Positions 24,945-34,882 of a stretch of 47,364 nucleotides of DNA are shown here, piece by piece. The DNA lies in the NCBI RefSeq assembly GCF_000225705.1, contig NZ_JH126467.1:637202-684565 (forward strand), given 5' to 3'. The translations under genes and the position numbers were made by a program. Position 1 is the first letter of the stretch; the number at the start of each line of letters is the position of its first letter. This DNA comes from Collinsella tanakaei YIT 12063. Its GTDB lineage: Bacteria > Actinomycetota > Coriobacteriia > Coriobacteriales > Coriobacteriaceae. The notes under the pieces were generated by a model. That model had not been told where the DNA came from. It did not search any database and saw only the letters and a program-made list of their open reading frames with translations.

Positions 24945-26288
24945 CTACTCGTCGAGCTTGTACTTCTCAAGCGCAGTCAAGACAATGGCGCCCGCCTTGG
25001 TGCAGAGCTTCTCGTCCGGAGCCTCGGTAAGCACGCGGACCAGCGGCTCGGTGCCGGATGCGCGCACAAACACGCGGCCGTTGCCCTCGAGGTACTCCTC
25101 CGCCTGGGCGATGGCCGCTTTGATGTCCTCGCCGTTCATGACGGCGTCCTTATCAGAGACGCGCACGTTCACCAGCTGCTGCGGGTAGAGTTTCACCGGA
25201 CGGGTGAGCTCGGAGAGCTTCTCGCGCTCGGCGCGCAGCACCTCCATGATGCGCAGCGAGGTGAGAATGCCGTCGCCGGTCTTGGCAAGGTCGCCAAAGA
25301 TGATGTGGCCGCTCTGCTCGCCGCCCAGGTTGTAGCCGTTCTCGCGCATGCAGGCGTAGACGTACTTGTCGCCCACGTCGGTCTTCTCGTAGTTAAGGCC
25401 GGCGGCCTCCAGCGCGCGGAAGAAGCCGAAGTTGCCCATAACGGTGGGAACCACGGTGGACTTGGCCAGGCGGCCGTACTTGTTAAGGTAGGTGCCGCAC
25501 ACGTACAGGATCAGGTCGCCGTCCACCAGGTGGCCGCGCTCGTCAACGGCCAGGCAGCGGTCCGCGTCGCCGTCGTAGGCAAAGCCAATGTCCAGGCCGT
25601 TCTCAACAACAAAGCGCTGCAGGCCCTCGATGTGGGTGGAGCCGCAGGCGACGTTGATGTTGTAGCCGTTGGGGGCGTTGTTGATCACGTGGGTCTCCGC
25701 ACCCAGGGCGTCGAAGACAGGGCGGGCGACGCTGGAGGCCGAACCGTTGGCGCAGTCCAAGCCGATCTTCATGCCCTGCAGCGAGAAGCCGCAGCTAGAG
25801 ATAAGGCTGGCGATGTAGCGGTTACGGCCCTGCATGTAGTCCACAGTGCAGCCGATGTTCTCGCCGGTAGCCAGCGGAACCTCGCTCTTGCCGTCGATGT
25901 AGTCCTCGATGAGCTCGAGAACGTCCTCGTCCATCTTGTAGCCCTCATGGTTCACCAGCTTGATGCCGTTGTCCGTGTAGGGGTTGTGGCTGGCGGTGAT
26001 CATGACGCCGCAATCGAAGCCGCCGTCGACAACCTCATAGGAGACGCCGGGCGTGGGGATGACGTGCAGCATATAGGCGTCGGCACCGCTGGCGACCAGG
26101 CCGGAGACCAGCGCGGACTCGAACATGTAGCTCGAAAGGCGCGTGTCCTTGCCAATGATGACGCGGGCCTTCTTGCCGCGGCGGGCGCCGTAGTACCAGC
26201 CTACAAAACGGCCGATCTTGAATGCATGGTCAACGTTGAGGCCCTCGTTCGCACGGCCGCGGAAGCCGTCGGTGCCAAAATACTTCAT
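24945..26288 (-). CDS. glmM: Phosphoglucosamine mutase
   Basis: GlmM converts glucosamine-6-phosphate to glucosamine-1-phosphate on the route to UDP-GlcNAc for peptidoglycan and surface glycans. The 447-residue protein starts KYFGTDGFRGRANEG, has the phosphoserine loop ITASHNPYTDNGIK near residue 100, the metal-binding AYDGDADRCLAVDE near 240, a GEQSGHII sugar-binding loop and the C-terminal RASGTEPLVRV phosphate-binding loop. AAGGA precedes the ATG at 26288. The longer open frame upstream is not coding. It is the last clearly intact backbone gene before the degraded region. Confidence 0.95.
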   Translation of the reverse strand: MKYFGTDGFRGRANEGLNVDHAFKIGRFVGWYYGARRGKKARVIIGKDTRLSSYMFESALVSGLVASGADAYMLHVIPTPGVSYEVVDGGFDCGVMITASHNPYTDNGIKLVNHEGYKMDEDVLELIEDYIDGKSEVPLATGENIGCTVDYMQGRNRYIASLISSCGFSLQGMKIGLDCANGSASSVARPVFDALGAETHVINNAPNGYNINVACGSTHIEGLQRFVVENGLDIGFAYDGDADRCLAVDERGHLVDGDLILYVCGTYLNKYGRLAKSTVVPTVMGNFGFFRALEAAGLNYEKTDVGDKYVYACMRENGYNLGGEQSGHIIFGDLAKTGDGILTSLRIMEVLRAEREKLSELTRPVKLYPQQLVNVRVSDKDAVMNGEDIKAAIAQAEEYLEGNGRVFVRASGTEPLVRVLTEAPDEKLCTKAGAIVLTALEKYKLDE

Positions 26289-26510
26289 AGATGAAATCCT
26301 TCCGTTTGATACGGCACGCGCACATGCCAGCAGCCTTGGCGATTCGCAACCATGGCGACCTCGCCGCCGTGGAATCTCGCCGCTACCCGCGCATGCGCGG
26401 TAACAGAAACATGATACCAGCGCGCACCCATACGGCGGCATATATGCAAACTCTTTACACTGGTGAGATGACACCGTGAGACGGTACCTACCCGCAAGAA
26501 GGGAGAACAC

Positions 26511-26624
26511 ATGACCGCAATTGACCTTACATCTTTTGTTGAAGATTATGAAACCGCAGAAACAAGAGCACATAAGCACGCGCTCGACATCAGCTTTGAT
26601 TTTTGCTTGAGAAAAGGCATCTGA
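26511..26624 (+). pseudogene. 37-residue fragment with good translation signals, unknown
   Basis: AGAAGGGAG is followed by an ATG and a 37-codon frame with low-GC codon use. It begins MTAIDLTSFVEDYETAETRA and ends with an early stop. It looks like the N-terminus of a longer protein that has lost its body, but no family is recognised and a genuine small protein is possible. It sits at the start of the degraded region downstream of the GlmM promoter side. Confidence 0.4.
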
Positions 26625-27137
26625 ATCAATTGTGTTCTTCACGTGGGACGGTTTTTCTTTGCTAAGACCAGCCAGCAGGCAGATCAAAGTGAAGCTATCG
26701 ATTGCTAGAGCCACTAGAGCCACTAGAGCCCCAAATCGGGCAACGCCTTTTTGAACGCCGCCATCTCCTTCGGCTGATGGTAGGCAGTATTGAGGCTTTT
26801 CTTCCTGTACGCCAAATACGTGTCTGCCGTTACCTTAATAAGCTCCTTTGTGAAGAACTGCTCCCAGCTAAAGAAATCGGCGCTCACGCAGCGAATACCG
26901 CTTTTCTCGCAAAGGGCACGGTGAAACTCATAGCCGGAGTTCGAGTCCTCCGCTATCACAACTTCTGGACGCCCGCCGCAACAAGAACAAACTCGTCCAT
27001 GGCGTGGATGATTTCCCCCGTATTGGCAATGCGCGCCGTGAACCTGCGGTTGCCAAAATCCATCATATGGTACAGATTGATGGTGATATCCTGCATCTGG
27101 CGCCAGGCGAGCCAGGGATGCGGCGCCGCGCGAGCAA

Positions 27138-28898
<1,761 letters not shown>

Positions 28899-31742
28899 AT
28901 GATGAGGTGCGTAAGCTTGCTAGATTTCTTTAGAGAAGAATTGCTCTCTTGGTTGATCGACTGGGCTAAAACCAAAATAAGCTACCTGACAAAAAGGCAA
29001 GCAATAATCCGCCATATAACTGAAACTACCATGCGCGCTCCCGCTATTCATTCGTGTGTTAATTTGAAAGAGAAAGTCAAAAACCCTCACCTCGTTAAAG
29101 AACTGCTCGCCCATCGATCTCTGCTCGATATAAGCAAGGATGAAGCAATACGCACATTTTTAGGCGAGGGCTATGACGAACCCGCATATGAGTTTGTCTC
29201 GCAATTCTGGGACTCAACGAACGCCATCTTGGCCGTCGGTGAAGAATCGTTAGCAGACAGGAAGGCGGTTGAGGGGTTCGAAGCCGCTAACAACAAACTT
29301 GACAATCTTGCCAAAGCCCTTCTATCCAACCCAACCAATTGCGAGATCTGGAAAAAGAAGTTGGCAGATTACTGCAACGAGCTCGCCCAATGCTACAGCG
29401 AAACAGCGATTCCAAGGAAAATGACAATGGAAGAATCAGGAGATCTCCTGTTGCAGTCGGCTCTCCTAAAATGTGAGCGATCTCTGCTTATCTACGCCGA
29501 CCCCGGCATGGGCAAAAGCAGACTGCTGAAACAAATAGCCTCTGAACTGGCAATGGACTTAATCACCGGAAAAAATAACAGTATACCAGTGCTTCTCGAA
29601 GCGCGAAAATGGTCGCGCCAATACTCTAACCTCGAAGAGGCCGTCGCGAAAGAATTATTGGGTTCCACGACCGAAGAATCAGTATCACTGATAAAGGAAA
29701 ATCCCGCCTCCTATTGCCTCATCGTTGACGGCCTCGATGAAGCTCGATGTGATAGAGACCTCCTCCTGGCCGAGCTAGCTCGTTTCGCTAACAGCGATAA
29801 AGGACGACTCATCTGCTCCTCCCGCTTCAGTAGCGACCGCAAGCGAATCGGCATTGAAGGCGCGTCCCTACAGAGTCTATCTGAAAATGAAGTGATCTCC
29901 CACCTTCGCGAAAGAGGCATACGCTCACCGCTGGATGTCATGCGCAGACTCAACGAAGCAGGTCGTGAGCTTATGGGAAACCCGCTGCATCTCAACTGTT
30001 TAATTGAGTATCTTCACACCAAAGGAGACGGTGCAACGCCTCGGAATCTTGCAGCGATCTACAGCACATGTATCACATCCTTAATTGAAGCGAAGCTAGA
30101 CCCCGACTGCGACCTAGACGCTGACTACCTCCAGCGAGAGCTGGGAAACTACGCATTGGAATGCCTGATAAATCAGGAGGCTCTTCCATGCAGAAGCTAC
30201 TTGCTCCAGCAATGCGCTCCCACCGAAGCAGAGTTGATAGAACAAATGGGCAAGTATTCCGGCCTTCTCGTCATAGCAGACGGAGCGGTTGGATTCTCTC
30301 ATACAGTTCTACAGGAATACTTAGCAGCGAGTTTCCTCAACAGCCTGCCTGATGAGGAAGTAAGGGTGTTCTGCAAAAACCATTCGAGGGATCCGCTGCT
30401 GAAAAACTTTTTTGTGATACTTTGCGGTTGCACAGCAAGCGCAACCAAGCAAAAACTAATCCTCGATCAACTTGAAAACAACAACTTAAGCCTCTATATG
30501 GACTGCTTACGTGGAAGAATGAACCTTTCCGATGAGCTGGAGGGAAAGCTCAGCAAAACCGACATAACGACAATCGCCCTCCAAGCCATTACAACCTACA
30601 CAAACATAACGAATCGCTACTTGAAAAAAGCGAAACCACACATTCCTTTCTGGCGAACACTTTCCACGCCCGAAGCCCCCATTCGAATGGTGATTAGCTA
30701 CAGTGCCACAACCACAGTTGCCCATATTGTGCTATCAGAAAAACGACCCGGAGACGACCGCATACTCGTTAAGCTGTCCGACGATAAACATGGGCCGGTA
30801 ATAAAAGGGCCTGACGGTTCCACCACTCCCATATTCTCGATAAGGCTGTCCAATCGACCCGAAGCTCATACTTATCGGATTGGGGCTCTTTACGAAGGCA
30901 TCGATTGTGCCAGGGAAATGGCTTTATCAATGATCGTCGATGACCTTGAAGGGTTTTTCGAATCGGCAGAGCCCGTTCTCAGCGAACCATTGGGAATGAA
31001 AGCCGCTTTCACAGAGGAGGCCCTCAGGTGCAGTCGCATTTTACGTGAAGGCAGCATTGGAAGTCGTGAGTATCTAAATCTTCGAAATTGCAGCGCCGAT
31101 GAACTAAGCATGCTGCTAGCTGAAAAAAGTAATTACAACATCAAAGTTTGCGAAACTAGCATTCCATTATCGCTGCTGCCCTATCTTGTTAAGATGCTTG
31201 AGATCGGCCCAGAAAACCATCTGCAGTACCTACCCCCCAATCCTGACAATCTTACCAAAGGCCGTTGCAGAGTCTGGGAGAGCTATACAGACGAAACCTT
31301 CGAATCATGGTGCAAGACCGTACTTCCCGAATGCGAAAAGTCATACAGGCTTTTCATCCGAACCTTCATGGAAGAAATTGGAGAATATCTTCCTGGTTAT
31401 GCAGATGGGCCATTTTCTTTGCAAGCAACAATTATACCTGCCAACGAAAACAGCATGCTTCCAGATAGGCGAATCTGCATATCCCCATTTCCTATCGAAG
31501 ACGAAGACCAGATAGAATTGATATTTGTTGAAAACTGCTTTTACAATGATTCAGGTTTTGTTGGAATTGAGGAGCGCATACAAAACTACATTCAAACAGC
31601 AAGGCTATTGGGAAGACCAGGAAATGGCTACGAAGAGTCAATCCTGCTTGGGTCCACGTTGCTAACTGACAAAGCCTATATACACAACGAAGTGCGTAAA
31701 CGCATTCAGAAAGAAGTCTACGCTCTATTCACGTTACATTAG
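28899..31742 (+). CDS. NACHT/STAND NTPase, candidate antiphage defence protein
   Basis: A 947-residue protein with a central NACHT-type ATPase. Walker A is ADPGMGKS (residues 200-207), Walker B with the NACHT acidic pair is LIVDGLDEAR (274-283) and the sensor-like CSSRF is at 306-310. The N-terminal 180 residues are mostly helical without a recognised nuclease, TIR or protease motif. The 550-residue C-terminal part is presumably the sensor and shows no obvious leucine-rich or TPR pattern. Bacterial NACHT proteins act as phage sensors, so defence is an inference from family. ATG 28899 has a weak site. TTG 28917 with GAGGTG seven bases upstream is an alternative start. Low-GC codon use and isolation on the opposite strand suggest transfer. 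Confidence 0.8.
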   Translation: MMRCVSLLDFFREELLSWLIDWAKTKISYLTKRQAIIRHITETTMRAPAIHSCVNLKEKVKNPHLVKELLAHRSLLDISKDEAIRTFLGEGYDEPAYEFVSQFWDSTNAILAVGEESLADRKAVEGFEAANNKLDNLAKALLSNPTNCEIWKKKLADYCNELAQCYSETAIPRKMTMEESGDLLLQSALLKCERSLLIYADPGMGKSRLLKQIASELAMDLITGKNNSIPVLLEARKWSRQYSNLEEAVAKELLGSTTEESVSLIKENPASYCLIVDGLDEARCDRDLLLAELARFANSDKGRLICSSRFSSDRKRIGIEGASLQSLSENEVISHLRERGIRSPLDVMRRLNEAGRELMGNPLHLNCLIEYLHTKGDGATPRNLAAIYSTCITSLIEAKLDPDCDLDADYLQRELGNYALECLINQEALPCRSYLLQQCAPTEAELIEQMGKYSGLLVIADGAVGFSHTVLQEYLAASFLNSLPDEEVRVFCKNHSRDPLLKNFFVILCGCTASATKQKLILDQLENNNLSLYMDCLRGRMNLSDELEGKLSKTDITTIALQAITTYTNITNRYLKKAKPHIPFWRTLSTPEAPIRMVISYSATTTVAHIVLSEKRPGDDRILVKLSDDKHGPVIKGPDGSTTPIFSIRLSNRPEAHTYRIGALYEGIDCAREMALSMIVDDLEGFFESAEPVLSEPLGMKAAFTEEALRCSRILREGSIGSREYLNLRNCSADELSMLLAEKSNYNIKVCETSIPLSLLPYLVKMLEIGPENHLQYLPPNPDNLTKGRCRVWESYTDETFESWCKTVLPECEKSYRLFIRTFMEEIGEYLPGYADGPFSLQATIIPANENSMLPDRRICISPFPIEDEDQIELIFVENCFYNDSGFVGIEERIQNYIQTARLLGRPGNGYEESILLGSTLLTDKAYIHNEVRKRIQKEVYALFTLH

Positions 31743-32155
31743 AACCCATGGAGAGCGTGTACCTATTTGGTTTCGCCGGTCCCAGCCCTTCAAATACTCA
31801 GCTTTCGCAGGAGTCGATTATTATTTCGCGCTGCGGGTACAGGTCATTTCGTGATTTCCGCATCAGCGCGAACGCAGCGGAGTCACCTTCAACCTACGGT
31901 TCAACCAGGCTGCGTGCGCCAAGCTATCGAAGAACAATGCCTCAGACGGAAACTGAACGAGGCCAGAGCGTCGTGGCGCAGGGTCTCACAAGCACCAGGA
32001 AAATCCACCTCGTCTATGCGTTGCGGAGACCGCAGCCAGAGGCGCCCTGCGCGCTCACTACGCAGGGCGCCCCGACTTGAAGAATCTGCGGCACTACCAA
32101 CCCGTGCAAGCCGAATACCCGCACTTCGTCAGCCATCAAACTCTTGGTATTAAGA
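31743..32155. other. Gap with a perfect hairpin and no recognised gene
   Basis: Between the NACHT stop and the VanZ-like stop, open frames on either strand have no family resemblance. A perfect 11-bp inverted repeat, GGCGCCCTGCG / CGCAGGGCGCC with a 9-base loop (32041-32071), lacks a T run on both strands. It may be a convergent-gene barrier or part of a decayed sequence. GC content is higher than in the NACHT gene. Confidence 0.5.
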
Positions 32156-32716
32156 TTATAGATAAAGCCAAAGTATCTTGGGAAATCGCCTATCGATTAA
32201 AGACCAGGCCAATCTCTCGCAAGAGAAGCATGCGAGAATCGCAATCGAATAGCCCAGGAGATCAAATAGGAGGTCCCCGGCGTCGAACTCCCTACCGGGA
32301 ACGAAAAGCTTATGCGTCTGATCGAATAGGGATGCGAAAACGCAGAGCAGAAATGAGAGCGGAACCCGTGATAGCAACCCGCGTGGCCTTCCCCACCAGA
32401 ATACGAAGGCCAAAGAAACGGGAATACCAAGAGCAAGAAGCTCAACGGTATGAGCCCATTTGCGAACACTGGCATAGGAAAGCAGTGCCGTCCCAAGATC
32501 AGAGATAACACCCAAGGACGCAGTGGGGCCGGCACTGGAAGAAGCCTCAGCGCCGTCGCCCATTCCATTGTCATGGTGGGCAACAACCGCTTCATTCACG
32601 GCAGACGAGAGCACTGATGTCTGAACAGGGGTCTGTTCGGTAAGAACGAATATGATGCTAAAGACTCCGATCGCCAAGGCAACAGAGATCCAAAACATAG
32701 TTTTGCGCATTAGCAT
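32156..32716 (-). CDS. VanZ-like membrane protein
   Basis: A 186-residue protein with an N-terminal hydrophobic segment (about residues 8-25), an extracytoplasmic Ser/Ala-rich stretch and three further hydrophobic segments. The VanZ family pattern is visible as VRKWAHTVELLALGIPV, SLFDQTHKLFVPGREFDAGDLL and FDLLGYSIAI. VanZ confers low-level teicoplanin resistance in enterococci. Relatives are common beside cell-envelope genes and their biochemical role is unclear. GGGGAGGGG lies upstream of the ATG. It is last in the polysaccharide cluster direction, separated from galU by a probable terminator. Confidence 0.82.
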   Translation of the reverse strand: MLMRKTMFWISVALAIGVFSIIFVLTEQTPVQTSVLSSAVNEAVVAHHDNGMGDGAEASSSAGPTASLGVISDLGTALLSYASVRKWAHTVELLALGIPVSLAFVFWWGRPRGLLSRVPLSFLLCVFASLFDQTHKLFVPGREFDAGDLLFDLLGYSIAILACFSCERLAWSLIDRRFPKILWLYL

Positions 32717-32732
32717 ACTTCAATCCCCTCCC

Positions 32733-32777
32733 CTAAAAGCGAAACGCGGTCGACTAGAGAGGTTCCAGTCAACCGCG
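32733..32777 (-). terminator. Probable terminator of galU and the polysaccharide operon
   Basis: The hairpin CGCGGT.GACT / AGTC.ACCGCG with an 11-base loop is followed on the minus strand by TTTCGCTTTT. It lies about 70 bases beyond the galU stop. Confidence 0.5.
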
Positions 32778-32847
32778 TGAAACGTGACAATGCACAGCAA
32801 GGTAAAGAGGCTCTGGCGCTCAAGAACGAGCGTTTGGACGAGGCCGC

Positions 32848-33756
32848 CTAGCGACGGACCAATCCCCCGCGCTCGTCGACAGCCTCCCAGAACTCCTCGG
32901 CGAAGCGGGGGTCGGCCGCGGCCATGAGGGCGTTGGTCGCGATCCAGCCCGACGGGGTGCCGGTGTCGTAGCCGGACAGCGGGTCGATGACCACGGCGTA
33001 CATGGCCTCGCGCTCGAGAGAGCGGGCCATGGCGTCGGTCAGCTGGATCTCCCCTCCCTTGCCGGGCTCCTGGTCGGCCAGCAGGTCCATGACCAGGGGC
33101 GAGAGCAGGTAGCGGCCCACGATGTAGAGGTTGGAGGGGGCCTCCTCGGCGGCGGGCTTCTCCACCAGGCCGGAGACGCGCCACACCGCGCCGGGCTCGT
33201 CGTCGGCGACCCCGCCGAGGCCCTCCAGGGTGTCGACGCGCTCGCCCGCGATGACGCCGTAGCGCGAGACGTCGGCCGGCGAGCAGGGCGCCACCGCGAT
33301 CACGGACGCGCCGGCGTGGGCGCGGGAGACCTCGAGCATGCGGGTGCAGATGTCGCGCGAGGGGACCACGTAGTCGCCGAGCAGCACCAGGAAGCTCTCG
33401 CCGGCCACGGCGTCGGCCACCGAGCGGATGGCGTGGCCCAGCCCCTTGGGCTCGTACTGGTAGCGGAAGTCCACGGGCATGTCGCCGGCCTGGGCCACGG
33501 CGTCGGCGTAGCCGTCCTTGCCGCGCTCGCGCAGCAGCGCCTCCAGCGAGCGGTCGGGCTGGAAGTAGCTGAGCAGCTCGGGCTTGCCGGGCGAGGTCAC
33601 GATGACGGCGCCGTCGACCTCCTCGGGCTCCAGCGCCTCCTCGACCACGTACTGGATGACCGGCTTGTCGAGCACCGGGAGCATCTCCTTGGGGGTGCAC
33701 TTGGTCGCCGGCAGGAAGCGGGTGCCGAGGCCGGCTGCGGGGATGATAGCCTTCAT
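32848..33756 (-). CDS. galU: UTP-glucose-1-phosphate uridylyltransferase
   Basis: The enzyme makes UDP-glucose, the donor precursor for glycan synthesis. The 302-residue protein has IPAAGLGTRFLPATKCTPKE (residues 5-24) with the nucleotide-binding motif and the pyrophosphorylase Lys, LGDYVV near residue 130, VSGLVEKPA near 185 and the TGTPSGWI C-terminal motif. GGAAAGGA precedes the ATG. Codon use is far more GC-rich than in the genes on both sides, so it was probably acquired or retained separately from the low-GC cluster. It supplies UDP-glucose for this locus and possibly for the wider cell. Confidence 0.95.
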   Translation of the reverse strand: MKAIIPAAGLGTRFLPATKCTPKEMLPVLDKPVIQYVVEEALEPEEVDGAVIVTSPGKPELLSYFQPDRSLEALLRERGKDGYADAVAQAGDMPVDFRYQYEPKGLGHAIRSVADAVAGESFLVLLGDYVVPSRDICTRMLEVSRAHAGASVIAVAPCSPADVSRYGVIAGERVDTLEGLGGVADDEPGAVWRVSGLVEKPAAEEAPSNLYIVGRYLLSPLVMDLLADQEPGKGGEIQLTDAMARSLEREAMYAVVIDPLSGYDTGTPSGWIATNALMAAADPRFAEEFWEAVDERGGLVRR

Positions 33757-33844
33757 ATAAGAAGTCCTTTCCTAATGGAATTAATGATTGATGAGTCATC
33801 ACGTATCCGCTGGCAATACAACGATGAGGGACTGTGAGCGAACG

Positions 33845-34882
33845 TCAATCAGCGCGCAGGACCCTATTAACTAAAAATTGCAATACGTCGACTACCAATG
33901 CGACAACCCGTTGAATGGGCACGTCTATCAATACGCACGCTGTAATAGTTAACAAGGAAATGAGAATGGACAAGGCGGGCCACATTTCAGAACCCTGATA
34001 CATCCCCACATCAATGATTAACGGAAGAACAGAGGCCCTAAACGCCCCCTCAAACAGGTAGGCAGCCAAAACGTGTCTAGAAACACCATTTACGCTGACG
34101 GATGCAAAGTTATAACGTTTGAACATGATGAATAAAGAAACAGCCTGCAATAGGACGAAAATGCTGCAATCCCTGGCAAAGGGAATATGAACAGATCCCG
34201 TAACTGCGCTCGCGGCACAGTTTAACAGCAGGATAGCAAAGGTTGAGGAAGCATATGTAGCTACAAGTGCCTTATTAGATACATCTTCGTCCGAAGCATA
34301 TTTCCTCAAATAACTACCCAACAGATACAAAGTAAGCATGTTGATTGCATTTTTCCCCGTCCCCAACACGTGATAGTAGATCACAGTTGGAAGGACATAG
34401 AAAACGGCAACCATTAAAAGGATCAACCGCTTTAGGTCATCTTTCCTTAAGCATTGTACGGCGTCGTTGATATATGGTGCAAAAAGCATGAGTAGCATAT
34501 AACACGACAAAAACCAGTACTGATTGGTGGAGATTGGTATAAAGGCTTGCAACACGACCTTCAGTGACGTACCCCCCCCCTGCATACTCGAAAGGAGAGC
34601 CGTCAGTGCAGAATAAACAATCGCGGTAATTTCGAGCACGGCTGCCTTATGCCATGTCCTACGGATACCGTAGTATCCAGAAATCAACACGAAAACAGAA
34701 ACGCCAGCGTTAAAGAGACTGTTCTCAAGTTGAATCCACGCCGCCGTAGACCCCTGCGCAGACGACATCAACTCTCCGTTGATGTGCATTGTGACAATTC
34801 CAAAAATAGCGAAGATGCGGAGCAGCTCAATGCTGCTATTCCTACTCGTTGCCACAAAACCCTCCCCAGTAGTCGGCAACAT
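33845..34882 (-). CDS. Acyltransferase 3 family membrane protein, contains G9 run
   Basis: A 345-residue acyltransferase 3 protein with roughly ten membrane segments. It starts with the family's RNSSIELLRIFAIFGIVTMHI, whose His is the likely catalytic base. Such enzymes O-acetylate or otherwise acylate surface sugars from the cytoplasmic side. ATG 34882 overlaps the flippase stop. A GTG at 34855 with GGGGAGGG upstream is a better-placed alternative start. The coding strand contains nine consecutive G (34572-34580) within MQGGGTS, so slippage would switch the gene on or off. In this sequence the frame is open. Confidence 0.87.
   Translation of the reverse strand: MLPTTGEGFVATSRNSSIELLRIFAIFGIVTMHINGELMSSAQGSTAAWIQLENSLFNAGVSVFVLISGYYGIRRTWHKAAVLEITAIVYSALTALLSSMQGGGTSLKVVLQAFIPISTNQYWFLSCYMLLMLFAPYINDAVQCLRKDDLKRLILLMVAVFYVLPTVIYYHVLGTGKNAINMLTLYLLGSYLRKYASDEDVSNKALVATYASSTFAILLLNCAASAVTGSVHIPFARDCSIFVLLQAVSLFIMFKRYNFASVSVNGVSRHVLAAYLFEGAFRASVLPLIIDVGMYQGSEMWPALSILISLLTITACVLIDVPIQRVVALVVDVLQFLVNRVLRAD

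Noticed and set aside
31767-32153. 128-codon plus-strand frame between the NACHT and VanZ genes
   Set aside because: It has no ribosome-binding site or family resemblance and its composition looks random.
32720-33802. Overlapping minus-strand frame in the galU region
   Set aside because: It is an Arg/Gly-rich frame-shifted reading of galU, which carries all the family motifs.
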